From NCBI GenBank assembly GCA_946187695.1, contig CAMHSB010000009.1:1-64000 (forward strand): a stretch of 64,000 nucleotides of DNA, read 5' to 3'. Shown piece after piece: positions 25,673 to 34,649 of the stretch (the first letter of the stretch is position 1; each line of letters begins with the position of its first letter). The position numbers and the translations under genes were made by a program. This DNA is from an uncultured Bacteroidales bacterium. Its GTDB lineage: Bacteria > Bacteroidota > Bacteroidia > Bacteroidales > Paludibacteraceae. A model generated the notes under the pieces. The model saw only the letters and a list, made by a program, of their open reading frames with translations, did not search any database and was not told the DNA's origin.

Positions 25673-26431
25673 GTGAACGGTTCTCGATTAACGGTTATTA
25701 AAAAAGTAGTTGCTCTGATGCTATGCATCGGGGCGCTACCTTTTGTGAATACCGCACGCGCGAGCGAGTTCACGTATAACGCGCAAGCGCGTATACAATC
25801 GGCTTACCTCTGGCGTGGTTTGTATGCCGGAGGGGCGAATATTCAAGCGAGTGCGAACGTAGGTTACTACGGGGTGTATGTGGACATGTGGTGGAATATA
25901 GGGGTGACGGATTGGCGTTTCCGACAGTTCCAGCCGGAGGTTGATTTGAGTTTGGGTTTTCAACGCTGGGGATTGAATGTCTATGCGCTGTATATCCATA
26001 ATTTCAACTGCGGGTTCTTTGATTTCACGAACTATCAGGACCGCGGCAACCGTTTGGAACTGGATCTCAGTTACACGATCAGCGACAAGATTCCTTTGAC
26101 CATATCGTGGGCCACACGTGTGGCCGCCGCCGACGGGTATTGGAATGAGCAAGGGGAATGGGTACGCGCTTATTCGAGTTACGCCCAGATCAGTTACACA
26201 CAGGCTTTGCGAGACGGGTTCAGCGTGTATGGAGCCATAGGCATCACGCCCTGGAAAGGTGTCTATAACCCCAAGGGAGCAGCGTTGCAAAATATTGAAA
26301 TAAGGCTTCGCAAGGACTGGACGGTAGATGATCGATGTGGCCTGATGTTGCAAGGGCAGTTGAGTGTGAATCCCTTTGCGCTAACGGATGTTATTTTGCC
26401 CAATATCGCATTTGGCGTTTATTTGAAATAG
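25673..26431 (+). CDS. TorF-family putative porin (copy 1)
   Basis: A 252-residue beta-barrel-like protein with a signal peptide (KKVVALMLCIGALPFVNTARA). The mature start, FTYNAQARIQSAYLWRGLYAGGANIQASANV, carries the 'S.YLWRG' pattern of TorF-type proteins. The reading frame starts at a GTG (25673) just after the stop of the preceding gene; no ATG exists before the signal peptide. It is a paralogue of the next gene, with shared SAYLWRG/SAYIWRG and GITPWKG/GISPWES segments. Likely outer membrane; the cargo is unknown. Confidence 0.7.
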   Translation: MNGSRLTVIKKVVALMLCIGALPFVNTARASEFTYNAQARIQSAYLWRGLYAGGANIQASANVGYYGVYVDMWWNIGVTDWRFRQFQPEVDLSLGFQRWGLNVYALYIHNFNCGFFDFTNYQDRGNRLELDLSYTISDKIPLTISWATRVAAADGYWNEQGEWVRAYSSYAQISYTQALRDGFSVYGAIGITPWKGVYNPKGAALQNIEIRLRKDWTVDDRCGLMLQGQLSVNPFALTDVILPNIAFGVYLK

Positions 26432-26487
26432 AATAAAGTTGAAAGAATTAAAGTTTAAAGATTTAAAGATAAAAGATTTAAAGATAA

Positions 26488-27354
26488 ATGAAAAAGGTAT
26501 TAGTATTAGGTGCTGCCTTGATGGCAGTTGTTTTTTCTGCTAAAGCAGAAGTAGAGTTTGCGTACGATGCCGGTGCAGAGCTGGTAAGTGCGTATATCTG
26601 GCGTGGTCAGTACAACGGCGGTTTGAGTTTCCAGCCGGACGTAGAATTGGGTTTCAATGCTTTGGACGAGGCGGTTCAGTTCCGTGCCGGTGTATGGGCG
26701 AACCTCGGAGCGTCGGATTGGAAGTTCAAGAAGAATGGTTTGGCAATTCCGGATGTGTATGATCCCAATACACGTTTTATGCCGGAGGTGGACTTCATGG
26801 CCCATGTAACGGCGTACGGTGCAAGTCTCGGTTACAATGCGTATTACTACTGCAATGACGGTAGTGACCACACGTCTGAGTTGTGGATCGGTTATAACTT
26901 CAGCCATTTCTTTGGAGACAAGGCCGGCGCGTATATCAACTGGTACACGACCGTTGGCGGTGGCGGAGACCTCAAGTTAGAGACCGATCCCGCGAAGCTC
27001 CTGGCCGGTCAATTGGAGCGTCAGGCTTTCTCGACCTATATTGAGTTGGGGTATGACTACACCTGGGAGGATCTGGGTTTGACCTTAGGCGGTCAGTTAG
27101 GTATCTCACCGTGGGAGAGCCCGATCTACGGCAATGAGAAATTTGCGGTGACCAATCTCAGCCTCAAGATCAACAAAGAATGGGAGTTCGAGCACCTGAC
27201 CTTGGATCTGTTTGCACAGGGATCGTTGAACCCAGACGGCATGGTGACGGATAAGAACGATCCGCTCTACAACGTATATATCGATGCTGCAGGCGACGAC
27301 AAACTGTACAACCAGAAACTGAATGGTACGATTGGCGTAGGAATCTGGTTCTGA
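26488..27354 (+). CDS. TorF-family putative porin (copy 2)
   Basis: A 288-residue secreted barrel-like protein with signal peptide MKKVLVLGAALMAVVFSAKA and the SAYIWRGQYNGGLSFQPDVE motif. Its last base overlaps the ATG of apbE (TGATG), so the two are translationally coupled. The 56-bp spacer before it consists of repeated 'aaagatttaaagat' words. The coupling to apbE, whose product works in the periplasm, hints at a periplasmic or outer-membrane redox role, but this is inference. Confidence 0.7.
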   Translation: MKKVLVLGAALMAVVFSAKAEVEFAYDAGAELVSAYIWRGQYNGGLSFQPDVELGFNALDEAVQFRAGVWANLGASDWKFKKNGLAIPDVYDPNTRFMPEVDFMAHVTAYGASLGYNAYYYCNDGSDHTSELWIGYNFSHFFGDKAGAYINWYTTVGGGGDLKLETDPAKLLAGQLERQAFSTYIELGYDYTWEDLGLTLGGQLGISPWESPIYGNEKFAVTNLSLKINKEWEFEHLTLDLFAQGSLNPDGMVTDKNDPLYNVYIDAAGDDKLYNQKLNGTIGVGIWF

Positions 27355-28382
27355 TGCAAATCAAACGACAACATATCATAAGTTCGTTGTTAGGCCTTGC
27401 CGTAGCCGCACTGCTGGTGCTGGAGATGCCAAGCAAGCCCAAGATACAGTATTTTCACAACGAAGGTAAGGTCTTCGGCACGTACTATAATATTCGCTAT
27501 AGTGCAACCGAAGACTTAAAAGACAGTATCGAAGTGGCGTTGCAGGCTTTTGACAACAGCCTGAGTCTGTTTAACCCCCACTCCGTGCTGAGTGCGGTCA
27601 ATGCCAATCGCGACACGACGACGGACGCTACGTTTGATGCCATGTGGGCGGAAGCCGAGCGGGTGTATATGCTCAGCGGCGGTGCGTTTGATATTACTGT
27701 CGCACCACTGGTAAAGGCTTTCGGCTTTGGGCGCAAGAGTGATCAGTTTGCTGCCATCAGTAGCCAAACGGTCGATTCGTTGCGGGCCTTTGTGGGTTTT
27801 GACAAAGTACAACTAATTGACCATAAGGTCATCAAGCAAGACCCGCGGGTGCAGTTGGATGGCGGCGCGGTAGCAAAAGGACAGGCTTGTGACATGGTTG
27901 CCGAGATGTTACAACGCCAAGGTTGCGAGAACTGGCTCGTCGATATAGGCGGCGAGGTCGTTTGTCACGGACTCAATGCCAAAGGTGAGCCCTGGCACGT
28001 GGGCATCACCAAGCCGAACCTCAATAACGAAGGAGCACAGGAAGACCTGCAGGAGATATTGGCGGTGACGGACATCTGCATGGCTACAAGCGGAAATTAT
28101 CGAAATTATTATTTCGATGGTGCCGAGCGTCGGAGTCACACGATTGACCCGCGTACAGGCTGGCCGGTGCAGCACTCGGTATTGAGCGCCACGGTGGTGA
28201 GTTCCAGTTGTATGCGTGCCGACGCCTTGGCAACGGCCTGTATGGTATTAGGCGAGACCGAGGCCCTGGATATGATTGCACGTGCCGGAGACGCAGCCTG
28301 CTACTTATTAGTAGCAAAAAATGACAGTTTAGTGGCTGTTTGTTCCTCGAATTGGGCGGAAACATTGGAAAAATCAAAATAA
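27354..28382 (+). CDS. apbE: FAD:protein FMN transferase
   Basis: A 342-residue Mg2+-dependent flavin transferase that moves FMN from FAD to Ser/Thr residues of NqrB, NqrC and similar proteins on the outer side of the inner membrane. Motifs: GGAFDITVAPLVKAFGFG, LDGGAVAKGQACD, VDIGGEV and HTIDPRTGWPV with the metal-binding His/Asp. An N-terminal membrane segment (residues ~8-25) anchors it. It overlaps the preceding porin-like gene and is the flavinylation partner expected for the nqr operon of this window. Confidence 0.95.
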   Translation: MQIKRQHIISSLLGLAVAALLVLEMPSKPKIQYFHNEGKVFGTYYNIRYSATEDLKDSIEVALQAFDNSLSLFNPHSVLSAVNANRDTTTDATFDAMWAEAERVYMLSGGAFDITVAPLVKAFGFGRKSDQFAAISSQTVDSLRAFVGFDKVQLIDHKVIKQDPRVQLDGGAVAKGQACDMVAEMLQRQGCENWLVDIGGEVVCHGLNAKGEPWHVGITKPNLNNEGAQEDLQEILAVTDICMATSGNYRNYYFDGAERRSHTIDPRTGWPVQHSVLSATVVSSSCMRADALATACMVLGETEALDMIARAGDAACYLLVAKNDSLVAVCSSNWAETLEKSK

Positions 28383-28408
28383 TATTTGCATAATTCAGAA
28401 AAAAATCG

Positions 28409-28416
28409 TACCTTTG
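28409..28416 (+). promoter_or_regulatory. Promoter -7 box of bamD
   Basis: TACCTTTG followed by CAGGC, 18 bp before the bamD start. It excludes the longer open frame beginning at 28386. Confidence 0.6.
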
Positions 28417-28433
28417 CAGGCTATTTTGGCGAA

Positions 28434-29240
28434 ATGCGCACAAGAACGTATTACATATTGCTATTGGTGATGGTGCTTTTCACGAGTTGTGGAGAGTACC
28501 AGCAACTGTTGAAATCCCGCGACCCGGAGGAGAAATACCAAGCGGCATTGCGGTATTTCAACGAAGGACAATATGTCAAATCGCAGAGCCTGTTGGACGA
28601 TGTGTCGAGTTACTACAAAGGAACGGAGCGCTCGGAAGATGTATTGGCTTACCTGGCCCGCAGTTACATGGGACAGAAGAGTTACGAGTCGGCTACCGAT
28701 TACTACCAGGCTTATGTACGTAACTATCCGAAGGGCAAGTACGCACCGGAGGCCTATTTCCAGATCGGACATTGTCAGTATCTGGACTCCCCGGATGCAA
28801 GGCTGGATCAGGAAGTGACGAACAAAGCGATTGACGCGTTCACCAAGTTCGTGGAGTTGTACCCCGAGAGCCCGTACGCCGAGCAGGCCTATACGGAGAT
28901 GGCGGAGTTGAATGACAAACTGGCCTTGAAGGAGCTTAAGAGTGCCCAATTGTACTACAACCTCGGCACCTATCTGGGCAACAACTATCTCAGTTGCGAG
29001 ATTGTCGCCAAGAACGCACTCAAGAACTACCCGAGTAACAAGTATCAGGAAGAGTTCAATTGGTTGATTCTGCAGTCCAAGTACCAACAGATGTTGAACT
29101 CGTTTGAGGACAAGAAGATCGAACGTGCACGAGATGCACAAGACGAATATTATAACTTCGTCACCGAATACCCGGACTCCAAGCACCGCAAGGAAGCCGA
29201 GAGAATGATGAATCAAATACGGAAAATTATTAAAAACTAA
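28434..29240 (+). CDS. bamD: Outer membrane protein assembly factor BamD
   Basis: About 268 residues. A lipoprotein signal ends at LFTSCGE, followed by TPR-like repeats (EKYQAALRYFNEGQY, SATDYYQAYVRNYPKGKYAPEAYF, AFTKFVELYPESPYAEQAY). It is the lipoprotein partner of BamA that inserts beta-barrel proteins. The start at 28434 puts the signal peptide at the N-terminus. rpoZ follows after 4 bp, then coaBC, the usual Bacteroidales order. Confidence 0.93.
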   Translation: MRTRTYYILLLVMVLFTSCGEYQQLLKSRDPEEKYQAALRYFNEGQYVKSQSLLDDVSSYYKGTERSEDVLAYLARSYMGQKSYESATDYYQAYVRNYPKGKYAPEAYFQIGHCQYLDSPDARLDQEVTNKAIDAFTKFVELYPESPYAEQAYTEMAELNDKLALKELKSAQLYYNLGTYLGNNYLSCEIVAKNALKNYPSNKYQEEFNWLILQSKYQQMLNSFEDKKIERARDAQDEYYNFVTEYPDSKHRKEAERMMNQIRKIIKN

Positions 29241-29244
29241 CTAT

Positions 29245-29577
29245 ATGGATTACAAAAATTCAAAAGCACCGAAGAACACGGTAACCCGTGACATTAACAA
29301 ATTGATGGAGCCGGTAGGCAACGTCTATGAGACCGTGGCTATTATCGCAAAACGCGCCAACCAGATCAGTATGGGTATCAAGCGTGAGTTAGATGCCAAA
29401 CTGCAGGATTTCTCTATCCCGCAGGACAATCTGGAGGAGACCTTTGAGAACCGCGAGCAGATTGAGATTAGCCGCCAGTACGAGCGTCTGCCGAAGCCGT
29501 CGCTGATGGCTACGCAGGAGTTCATCGACGGTGAACTCGTGTACCGCACCGGTAACCGCGACGAGGCACTTAAGTAA
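29245..29577 (+). CDS. rpoZ: DNA-directed RNA polymerase omega subunit (Bacteroidota type)
   Basis: A 110-residue Rpb6/omega-like protein. KNTVTRDINKLMEPVGNVYE and IAKRANQISMGIKRELDAKL are typical of the Bacteroidota form, which is longer at the C-terminus than in Proteobacteria. It lies between bamD and coaBC, with coaBC starting at the very next base. Confidence 0.9.
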   Translation: MDYKNSKAPKNTVTRDINKLMEPVGNVYETVAIIAKRANQISMGIKRELDAKLQDFSIPQDNLEETFENREQIEISRQYERLPKPSLMATQEFIDGELVYRTGNRDEALK

Positions 29578-30795
29578 ATGCTTCAAGGCAAACACATCTT
29601 AGTCGGTATCAGCGGAGGTATCGCGGCGTATAAGATTCCTGAACTGATTCGCTCGCTGGTTAAAGCGGGTGCAGAAGTGAAGGTCGCCACGACGAAGAAT
29701 GCCCTGCAATTTGTTACCGAACTGACCCTGCAGACCGTTTCGGGAAGCAGGGTATATTCCGATGTGTTCGCCGCAATCAATGAACATTCGACCGAGCATA
29801 TCTCCCTACCCGATTGGTGCGATGCCATGATCGTAGCACCGGCAACGGCCAATGTGGTTGCCAAGATGGCCGCCGGTATTGCCGACGATGCCTTAACGAC
29901 CACGATCTGTTCTTGCACGGCTCGCAAGCCTATCGTGGTTGCCCCGGCGATGAACGACAAGATGTGGGAGAGCCCGGCGACACAGAAAGCAATTGAGACC
30001 ATTCGCTCCTGGGAGAACGTGAGGGTGGTCGAGCCGGCCGAAGGCGTCTTAGCCTGCGGTGTTGTGGGCAAAGGGCGCTTGCCGGAGCTTGAGCAGTTAC
30101 AGGAAGCCTTGGAGTACGCTTTAACGCCGAAAACGATGGCGGGTAAGCGGGTGCTTATCACAGCCGGCGGAACGCAAGAGAAGATTGACCCTGTACGATT
30201 TATCAGTAACTACTCCACCGGTAAAATGGGCGTTGCCCTTGCACATGCTTGCGCACGCAGGGGCGCACAAGTGACGCTCGTGTGCGGAAGCATCTGCGTA
30301 CCGGTATATGATCCTTTCGGTCAGATCACGCGAATCGATGCCCTCTCGGCGCAGGAGATGTACGAAGCCTGTGTGGCCGCATGGCCGCAACAAGACAGTG
30401 CCATTCTCTGCGCTGCTGTAGCGGATTTTGCGCCCGAGCAGGTAGCGGACAACAAGATCAAAAAAGAAGGATTCAGGATTCAGGATTCAGGATTTAGCCT
30501 TCAGCTCAAAGAGACACCGGATATCGCCAAAGCTTTAGGAGCGAGCAAGCGCAAAGACCAGCAATTAATCGGTTTTGCGTTAGAGACAGAGCACGAAAAA
30601 GAAAATGCGCTCCATAAGATGGAACGCAAAAACTTAGATGCTATTGTACTCAATTCGCTTCGTGACAATGGCGCAGGCTTCGGCGCGGATACCAACATCG
30701 TTACTATCCTGCAAGCCGACGGCACCGTTACCGCCCTACCCCTTCAATCCAAAGCGCTTATTTCCGAAGAAATCCTAAGAGTCCTTTTTTCTTAG
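29578..30795 (+). CDS. coaBC: Bifunctional phosphopantothenoylcysteine decarboxylase / phosphopantothenate-cysteine ligase
   Basis: A 405-residue coenzyme A biosynthesis enzyme. The N-terminal CoaC flavoprotein has GISGGIAAYKIPEL and the active-site PAMNDKMWE. The C-terminal CoaB domain has ITAGGTQEKIDPVRFISNYS and AAVADFAPE. Within CoaB, a perfect short repeat (GGATTCA words, 30471-30497) is translated as GFRIQDSGFS, a likely repeat expansion inside the gene. The 3' end overlaps the convergent DUF3276 gene by 38 bp. Confidence 0.95.
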   Translation: MLQGKHILVGISGGIAAYKIPELIRSLVKAGAEVKVATTKNALQFVTELTLQTVSGSRVYSDVFAAINEHSTEHISLPDWCDAMIVAPATANVVAKMAAGIADDALTTTICSCTARKPIVVAPAMNDKMWESPATQKAIETIRSWENVRVVEPAEGVLACGVVGKGRLPELEQLQEALEYALTPKTMAGKRVLITAGGTQEKIDPVRFISNYSTGKMGVALAHACARRGAQVTLVCGSICVPVYDPFGQITRIDALSAQEMYEACVAAWPQQDSAILCAAVADFAPEQVADNKIKKEGFRIQDSGFSLQLKETPDIAKALGASKRKDQQLIGFALETEHEKENALHKMERKNLDAIVLNSLRDNGAGFGADTNIVTILQADGTVTALPLQSKALISEEILRVLFS

Positions 30796-31129
30796 ACTCC
30801 TCGCCTTCAGCAGCCTCTTCTTCTTTTTGCTCAGGAACATACTCCTGACGCTGCTCGATTTCACCTAACTGGCTCTGCACATATGCAATCACATCCTGCA
30901 GGCCTTCGGTAAAGTGCGCAAAATCCTCCTTGTACAGGAACACTTTGTGCTTCTCGAACGAAGGAGCCTCACCTTCCTCTGCCTGACGGCGTTTGCTCTC
31001 GGTGATCGAGAGATACAAATCGTTGTTACGAGCCTTGCGTACATCTAAATAATAAATACGCTTTCCAGCTTTGACGGAACGGCTGTAAACTATCTCCTGC
31101 TCACGTCTTTCTTCTTGATTCTTATCCAT
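30758..31129 (-). CDS. DUF3276 family PUR-alpha-like protein
   Basis: A 123-residue Bacteroidota protein with a PUR-type nucleic-acid-binding fold (VYSRSVKAGKRIYYLDVRKARNNDLYLSITESKR). A Glu/Lys-rich tail ends in KKKGLLGFLRK. The 3' end overlaps coaBC tail to tail. The promoter is at 31158-31165. Likely binds single-stranded DNA or RNA; the cellular role is not settled. Confidence 0.88.
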   Translation of the reverse strand: MDKNQEERREQEIVYSRSVKAGKRIYYLDVRKARNNDLYLSITESKRRQAEEGEAPSFEKHKVFLYKEDFAHFTEGLQDVIAYVQSQLGEIEQRQEYVPEQKEEEAAEGEESKKKGLLGFLRK

Positions 31130-31157
31130 TTTTCCACTATTTGTATGAAAATCGCTG

Positions 31158-31205
31158 CAAAATTAACATATTTTTTGCACATATGCAAATTTTTTTGTAT
31201 CTTTG
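31158..31205. promoter_or_regulatory. Overlapping divergent promoters of DUF3276 and nusB
   Basis: The minus-strand -7 box TAATTTTG (31158-31165) and the plus-strand TATCTTTG (31198-31205) lie on either side of one near-palindrome, TTGCACATATGCAA (31175-31188). That word gives a TTGCAtAT-type upstream element in both directions at 20-22 bp spacing, so the two promoters share it. Confidence 0.55.
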
Positions 31206-31264
31206 TGCGATTTTTTAGTTGCGCGCGATATGCGCGTACATGTGCGAACATTATTTTATAGTAT

Positions 31265-32218
31265 ATGATCAATAGAACGATGGTGCGAACGAGAGTGGTC
31301 CAGACCCTGTTCGCATATTACCAAGACCCGGACAAAACCGTGACGACTGCACGGAGGGAATTGACAAAAAGTTTTGCCGACACCTATGATCTGTATTTTG
31401 CGTTGTTGGATTTTGCGAACGTGTTGACTGCGTACGCGCAACAGCAGTTGGAGGAGCAGATCGGTCGTGCGAAAGCGACGCATTCCAATTGGACGCCGAA
31501 TCGTCGGTTTGTGCAGAACCGTTGGGCACAGCAGTTGTTTGACAACCGCGCGTTACGTCGTCGGGTGGAGGAACAGCATTTGAGTTGGGACAGCGGCATG
31601 CCTGCGGTAATGGATGTGTACAAACGCTTGACGGAGAGCGATTTCTACCGGCAGTACATGGAAGCGGAAAACTGCACGTACGAGGACGACAAGCGTGTAT
31701 GGCGCTTGATCTATCAGAACCTGTTAGCGAACAATGAGGTGCTGGCAGACGCTTTGGACGAGATGGAAGTGACGCTGGACAAGGCTAACTGGACCGTAGA
31801 TGTGGATATCGTGCTCAGTTATGTAGTGAAGACCGTCAAGCGGTTTAACGAGGAGAGCACCCCGGATATGCCGCTGTTGGAGATGTTTGACAACGAGGAT
31901 GAGTTGCAGTTTGCCACCACCCTGTTGGAGAAGACCATCGCCGGTCACGAGCAGTTTGAGAGCCTGATCAATGCCCATTTGAAGGGCTGGGATGCCGACC
32001 GTATCGCATACATGGATCGCGTGATCTTAGAGACCGCTTTGGCGGAGATCCTGGAGTTCGAGGATATCGCACTCACCGTTTCGATGAACGAGTATATCGA
32101 GTTAGCCAAGAGTTATTCGGGCGACAAGAGTTATATGTTCATCAACGGCATCTTGACGGAAATTCTCCGCGATCTCAAGAACAGCGGTGATTGCTTTAAG
32201 GCACTGACGCTGAAGTAA
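31265..32218 (+). CDS. nusB: Transcription antitermination factor NusB
   Basis: A 317-residue protein. The C-terminal ~130 residues are the NusB fold (RIAYMDRVILETALAEIL and AKSYSGDKSYMFINGIL). The N-terminus is the extended form typical of Bacteroidota (MVRTRVVQTLFAYYQDPDKT). It acts in rRNA antitermination with NusE. yajC and YbbR follow on the same strand. Confidence 0.93.
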   Translation: MINRTMVRTRVVQTLFAYYQDPDKTVTTARRELTKSFADTYDLYFALLDFANVLTAYAQQQLEEQIGRAKATHSNWTPNRRFVQNRWAQQLFDNRALRRRVEEQHLSWDSGMPAVMDVYKRLTESDFYRQYMEAENCTYEDDKRVWRLIYQNLLANNEVLADALDEMEVTLDKANWTVDVDIVLSYVVKTVKRFNEESTPDMPLLEMFDNEDELQFATTLLEKTIAGHEQFESLINAHLKGWDADRIAYMDRVILETALAEILEFEDIALTVSMNEYIELAKSYSGDKSYMFINGILTEILRDLKNSGDCFKALTLK

Positions 32219-32245
32219 AAGTAAAATCGTTAAAATCTTATAATT

Positions 32246-32578
32246 ATGTTATTCAATCTTATTCTTTTGCAGGCTGAAGGCGCTGCACAACAAGGAAGTC
32301 AATGGAGTTTCTGGATTATGATGATCCTGATCTTCGTAGTATTTTATTTCTTTATGATCCGTCCGCAGACCAAGAAGCAGAAAGAGCTGCAGGCACAACG
32401 TGAGGCCATGAAGAAAGGCGACAAGGTAGTAACCGCCGGTGGTATCTACGGAGAGATCAAGGAAGTGCAGGATACCACCTTTATCATTACGATAGCCAAG
32501 GACGTTACCATCAAAGTAAGCAAAGACAGTGTGTTTGCAGATGCAGCAGAAGCTGCTCAGCAGGCAGAGAAGAAGTAA
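32246..32578 (+). CDS. yajC: Preprotein translocase subunit YajC
   Basis: A 110-residue protein with one membrane helix (WIMMILIFVVFYFFMIRP) followed by the diagnostic RPQTKKQKE and GDKVVTAGGIYGEIKEV. It is a small accessory of the Sec translocon. It sits between nusB and the YbbR gene. Confidence 0.94.
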   Translation: MLFNLILLQAEGAAQQGSQWSFWIMMILIFVVFYFFMIRPQTKKQKELQAQREAMKKGDKVVTAGGIYGEIKEVQDTTFIITIAKDVTIKVSKDSVFADAAEAAQQAEKK

Positions 32579-32581
32579 GAG

Positions 32582-33493
32582 GTGAAGCGGGACATTCTGA
32601 CATTTCTGCTGTTTGTGGCCTTAGCGGCGTTCATCTGGTACGGTCACGCCATGCAGTCGGTGCGCAATACTCATGTGCCGGTGCTGATTCAGTACACCGG
32701 TAAGCCCGGATCGATCGGTCTGGGAGAACCGGGTCTTCCGGATACCGTGATGATTGAGGTGCGCGATGCCGGTGCACGGCTCAACACCTACCACCGCGAT
32801 CCGCTTCGGCTGACGATAGACCTGCACGGGTATATCCACGGCGAGAAAGGTACCATTCATGTACCCTCGGACGCGCTACGACGCAGTATCAGCGACATTC
32901 TGCAAGGTACAAGCAGACTGATTGACACCCGTCCGGAAGAAATTCGCTGTCACTATTTCACGGAGCAGGAAAAGAGTGTAGCCGTGGTGTTTGACGGCAC
33001 GATCAATCCTGCTGCCGAGTATCAGGTGGTTAGTGGTCCGGCTTTGAATCCCAAGCGGATCAAGGTGTACGGAGAAGATCGGGTACTCAATCAGATCGAT
33101 ACGCTTCGTACCGAGTATCTGACGCTGAACGAGCTCATGGATACAACCGATATCCGCGCCGCGTTAGTTACGCCGCGAGGGGTACGTTTAGGAACGGACA
33201 GCGTGGACTTACGCGTACTTTGTGAGCGTTTCACGGAGAAGAAGTTTATCATCCCGCTACGTGTCAGAAACCTGCCGGAAGGCAGTCATATCCGGCTCTT
33301 CCCGAAGGAGGTGGAAGTGAGTGTACGGGTGAGTATGAACCATTTCTCGGAAGTGCAGGCGAAAGATATTGAGGCCAGCTGCACCTATTCTCCCGACCGC
33401 ACCGATAAGTTAGATGTAGATATCTCTTATACCAATCCGTATATCACCTCCGCATGGGCATATCCGGGAGTGGTTGAGTTTATTTTAGAGTAA
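32582..33493 (+). CDS. YbbR-like domain protein
   Basis: A 303-residue protein with an N-terminal membrane helix (LTFLLFVALAAFIWYG) and repeated extracytoplasmic YbbR-like beta domains (for example PLRVRNLPEGSHIRLFPKEVEVSVRV). It starts at GTG 3 bp after yajC. The yajC-YbbR order is common in Bacteroidales and precedes coaE in many genomes, but here a DegT aminotransferase follows. Role: cell-envelope, not defined. Confidence 0.8.
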   Translation: MKRDILTFLLFVALAAFIWYGHAMQSVRNTHVPVLIQYTGKPGSIGLGEPGLPDTVMIEVRDAGARLNTYHRDPLRLTIDLHGYIHGEKGTIHVPSDALRRSISDILQGTSRLIDTRPEEIRCHYFTEQEKSVAVVFDGTINPAAEYQVVSGPALNPKRIKVYGEDRVLNQIDTLRTEYLTLNELMDTTDIRAALVTPRGVRLGTDSVDLRVLCERFTEKKFIIPLRVRNLPEGSHIRLFPKEVEVSVRVSMNHFSEVQAKDIEASCTYSPDRTDKLDVDISYTNPYITSAWAYPGVVEFILE

Positions 33494-33497
33494 AGAA

Positions 33498-34622
33498 ATG
33501 AAAAAGATTCAAATGGTTGATCTGCAATCGCAGTATCAGCGTATCAAGCGGGATATTGATGCCGGCATTCAGGAAGTGATTGATTCCGCGGCGTTCATCA
33601 AGGGTCCCAAAGTAGCAGCTTTTCAGGAGCACTTGGAGGCCTACACCGGTGCCAAGCATGTGATCAACGTCGGTAACGGTACCGATGCCTTGCAGATTGC
33701 GTTAATGGGACTGGGTCTCAAGCCCGGCGATGAGGTGATTACGCCGACTTTCACGTTTATTGCGACCGCAGAGGTGGTTGCTTTGCTGGGTCTGACGCCG
33801 GTGGTGGTGGATGTGGATTGGGAGACGATGAACATGGATATTGCGTCCGTTCGCCGAGCCATCACGCCCAAAACGAAAGCTATTGTACCCGTGCATTTGT
33901 TCGGTCAATGCGCGAACATGGAAGCCATCATGGCTCTCGCCAAAGAACATAACTTGTTTGTAGTCGAAGACGCTTGTCAAGCCATCGGCGCAAAATATAC
34001 GTTTGCGAATGGCGAGACCAAGCAAGCAGGCACGATCGGTCATATCGGTTGTACGTCTTTCTTCCCCTCGAAGAACTTAGGTTGTTACGGAGATGGCGGT
34101 GCCATCTTCACGAACGACGATGCTTTAGCCGACAGAATGCGGGCGATAGCCAACCACGGCTGTCATGTGCGGTATCACCACGATGAGGTTGGTGTCAACA
34201 GTCGTTTGGATTCGATCCAAGCCGCTATTCTGGACGCCAAGTTACCGCATTTGGACGAATATATCGCCGCACGCCAACGTGCCGCCGCGTACTACGACAA
34301 GGCGTTCGCGAACAATGACAAACTGCATATTCCGGGTCATGAACCCCACTCGACCCATGTCTTCCACCAGTACACGCTTCGCGTGGTGGGTGCGGACAGA
34401 GACAAGTTGCGTGAAAGATTGGCAGAACGCGGTATCCCGGCAATGATCTACTATCCGGTGCCGCTGCACCAGCAGAAAGCGTATCTCGATCCGCGCTACA
34501 AAGACGGTGATTTCCCCGTAGCGGAGAAACTGGCCGCTTGTGTGTTGTCTCTGCCTATGCACACGGAACTGGACGAGGAGCAACTAGCGTATATTACGAG
34601 TAATGTCCTCGAGTTGATTTAA
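33498..34622 (+). CDS. DegT/DnrJ/EryC1-family sugar aminotransferase
   Basis: A 374-residue PLP enzyme. The PLP lysine lies in TSFFPSKNLGCYGDGGA; other motifs are GNGTDALQIAL, TPTFTFIATAE and VEDACQAIGA. The sequence resembles WbpE-type enzymes that aminate UDP-3-keto sugars for surface polysaccharide, but the substrate cannot be read from sequence. It has no polysaccharide cluster around it. rpoN follows after a 27-bp spacer of 'gattttaga' words. Confidence 0.9.
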   Translation: MKKIQMVDLQSQYQRIKRDIDAGIQEVIDSAAFIKGPKVAAFQEHLEAYTGAKHVINVGNGTDALQIALMGLGLKPGDEVITPTFTFIATAEVVALLGLTPVVVDVDWETMNMDIASVRRAITPKTKAIVPVHLFGQCANMEAIMALAKEHNLFVVEDACQAIGAKYTFANGETKQAGTIGHIGCTSFFPSKNLGCYGDGGAIFTNDDALADRMRAIANHGCHVRYHHDEVGVNSRLDSIQAAILDAKLPHLDEYIAARQRAAAYYDKAFANNDKLHIPGHEPHSTHVFHQYTLRVVGADRDKLRERLAERGIPAMIYYPVPLHQQKAYLDPRYKDGDFPVAEKLAACVLSLPMHTELDEEQLAYITSNVLELI

Positions 34623-34649
34623 GATTTTAGATTTTTGATTTAAGATTTT

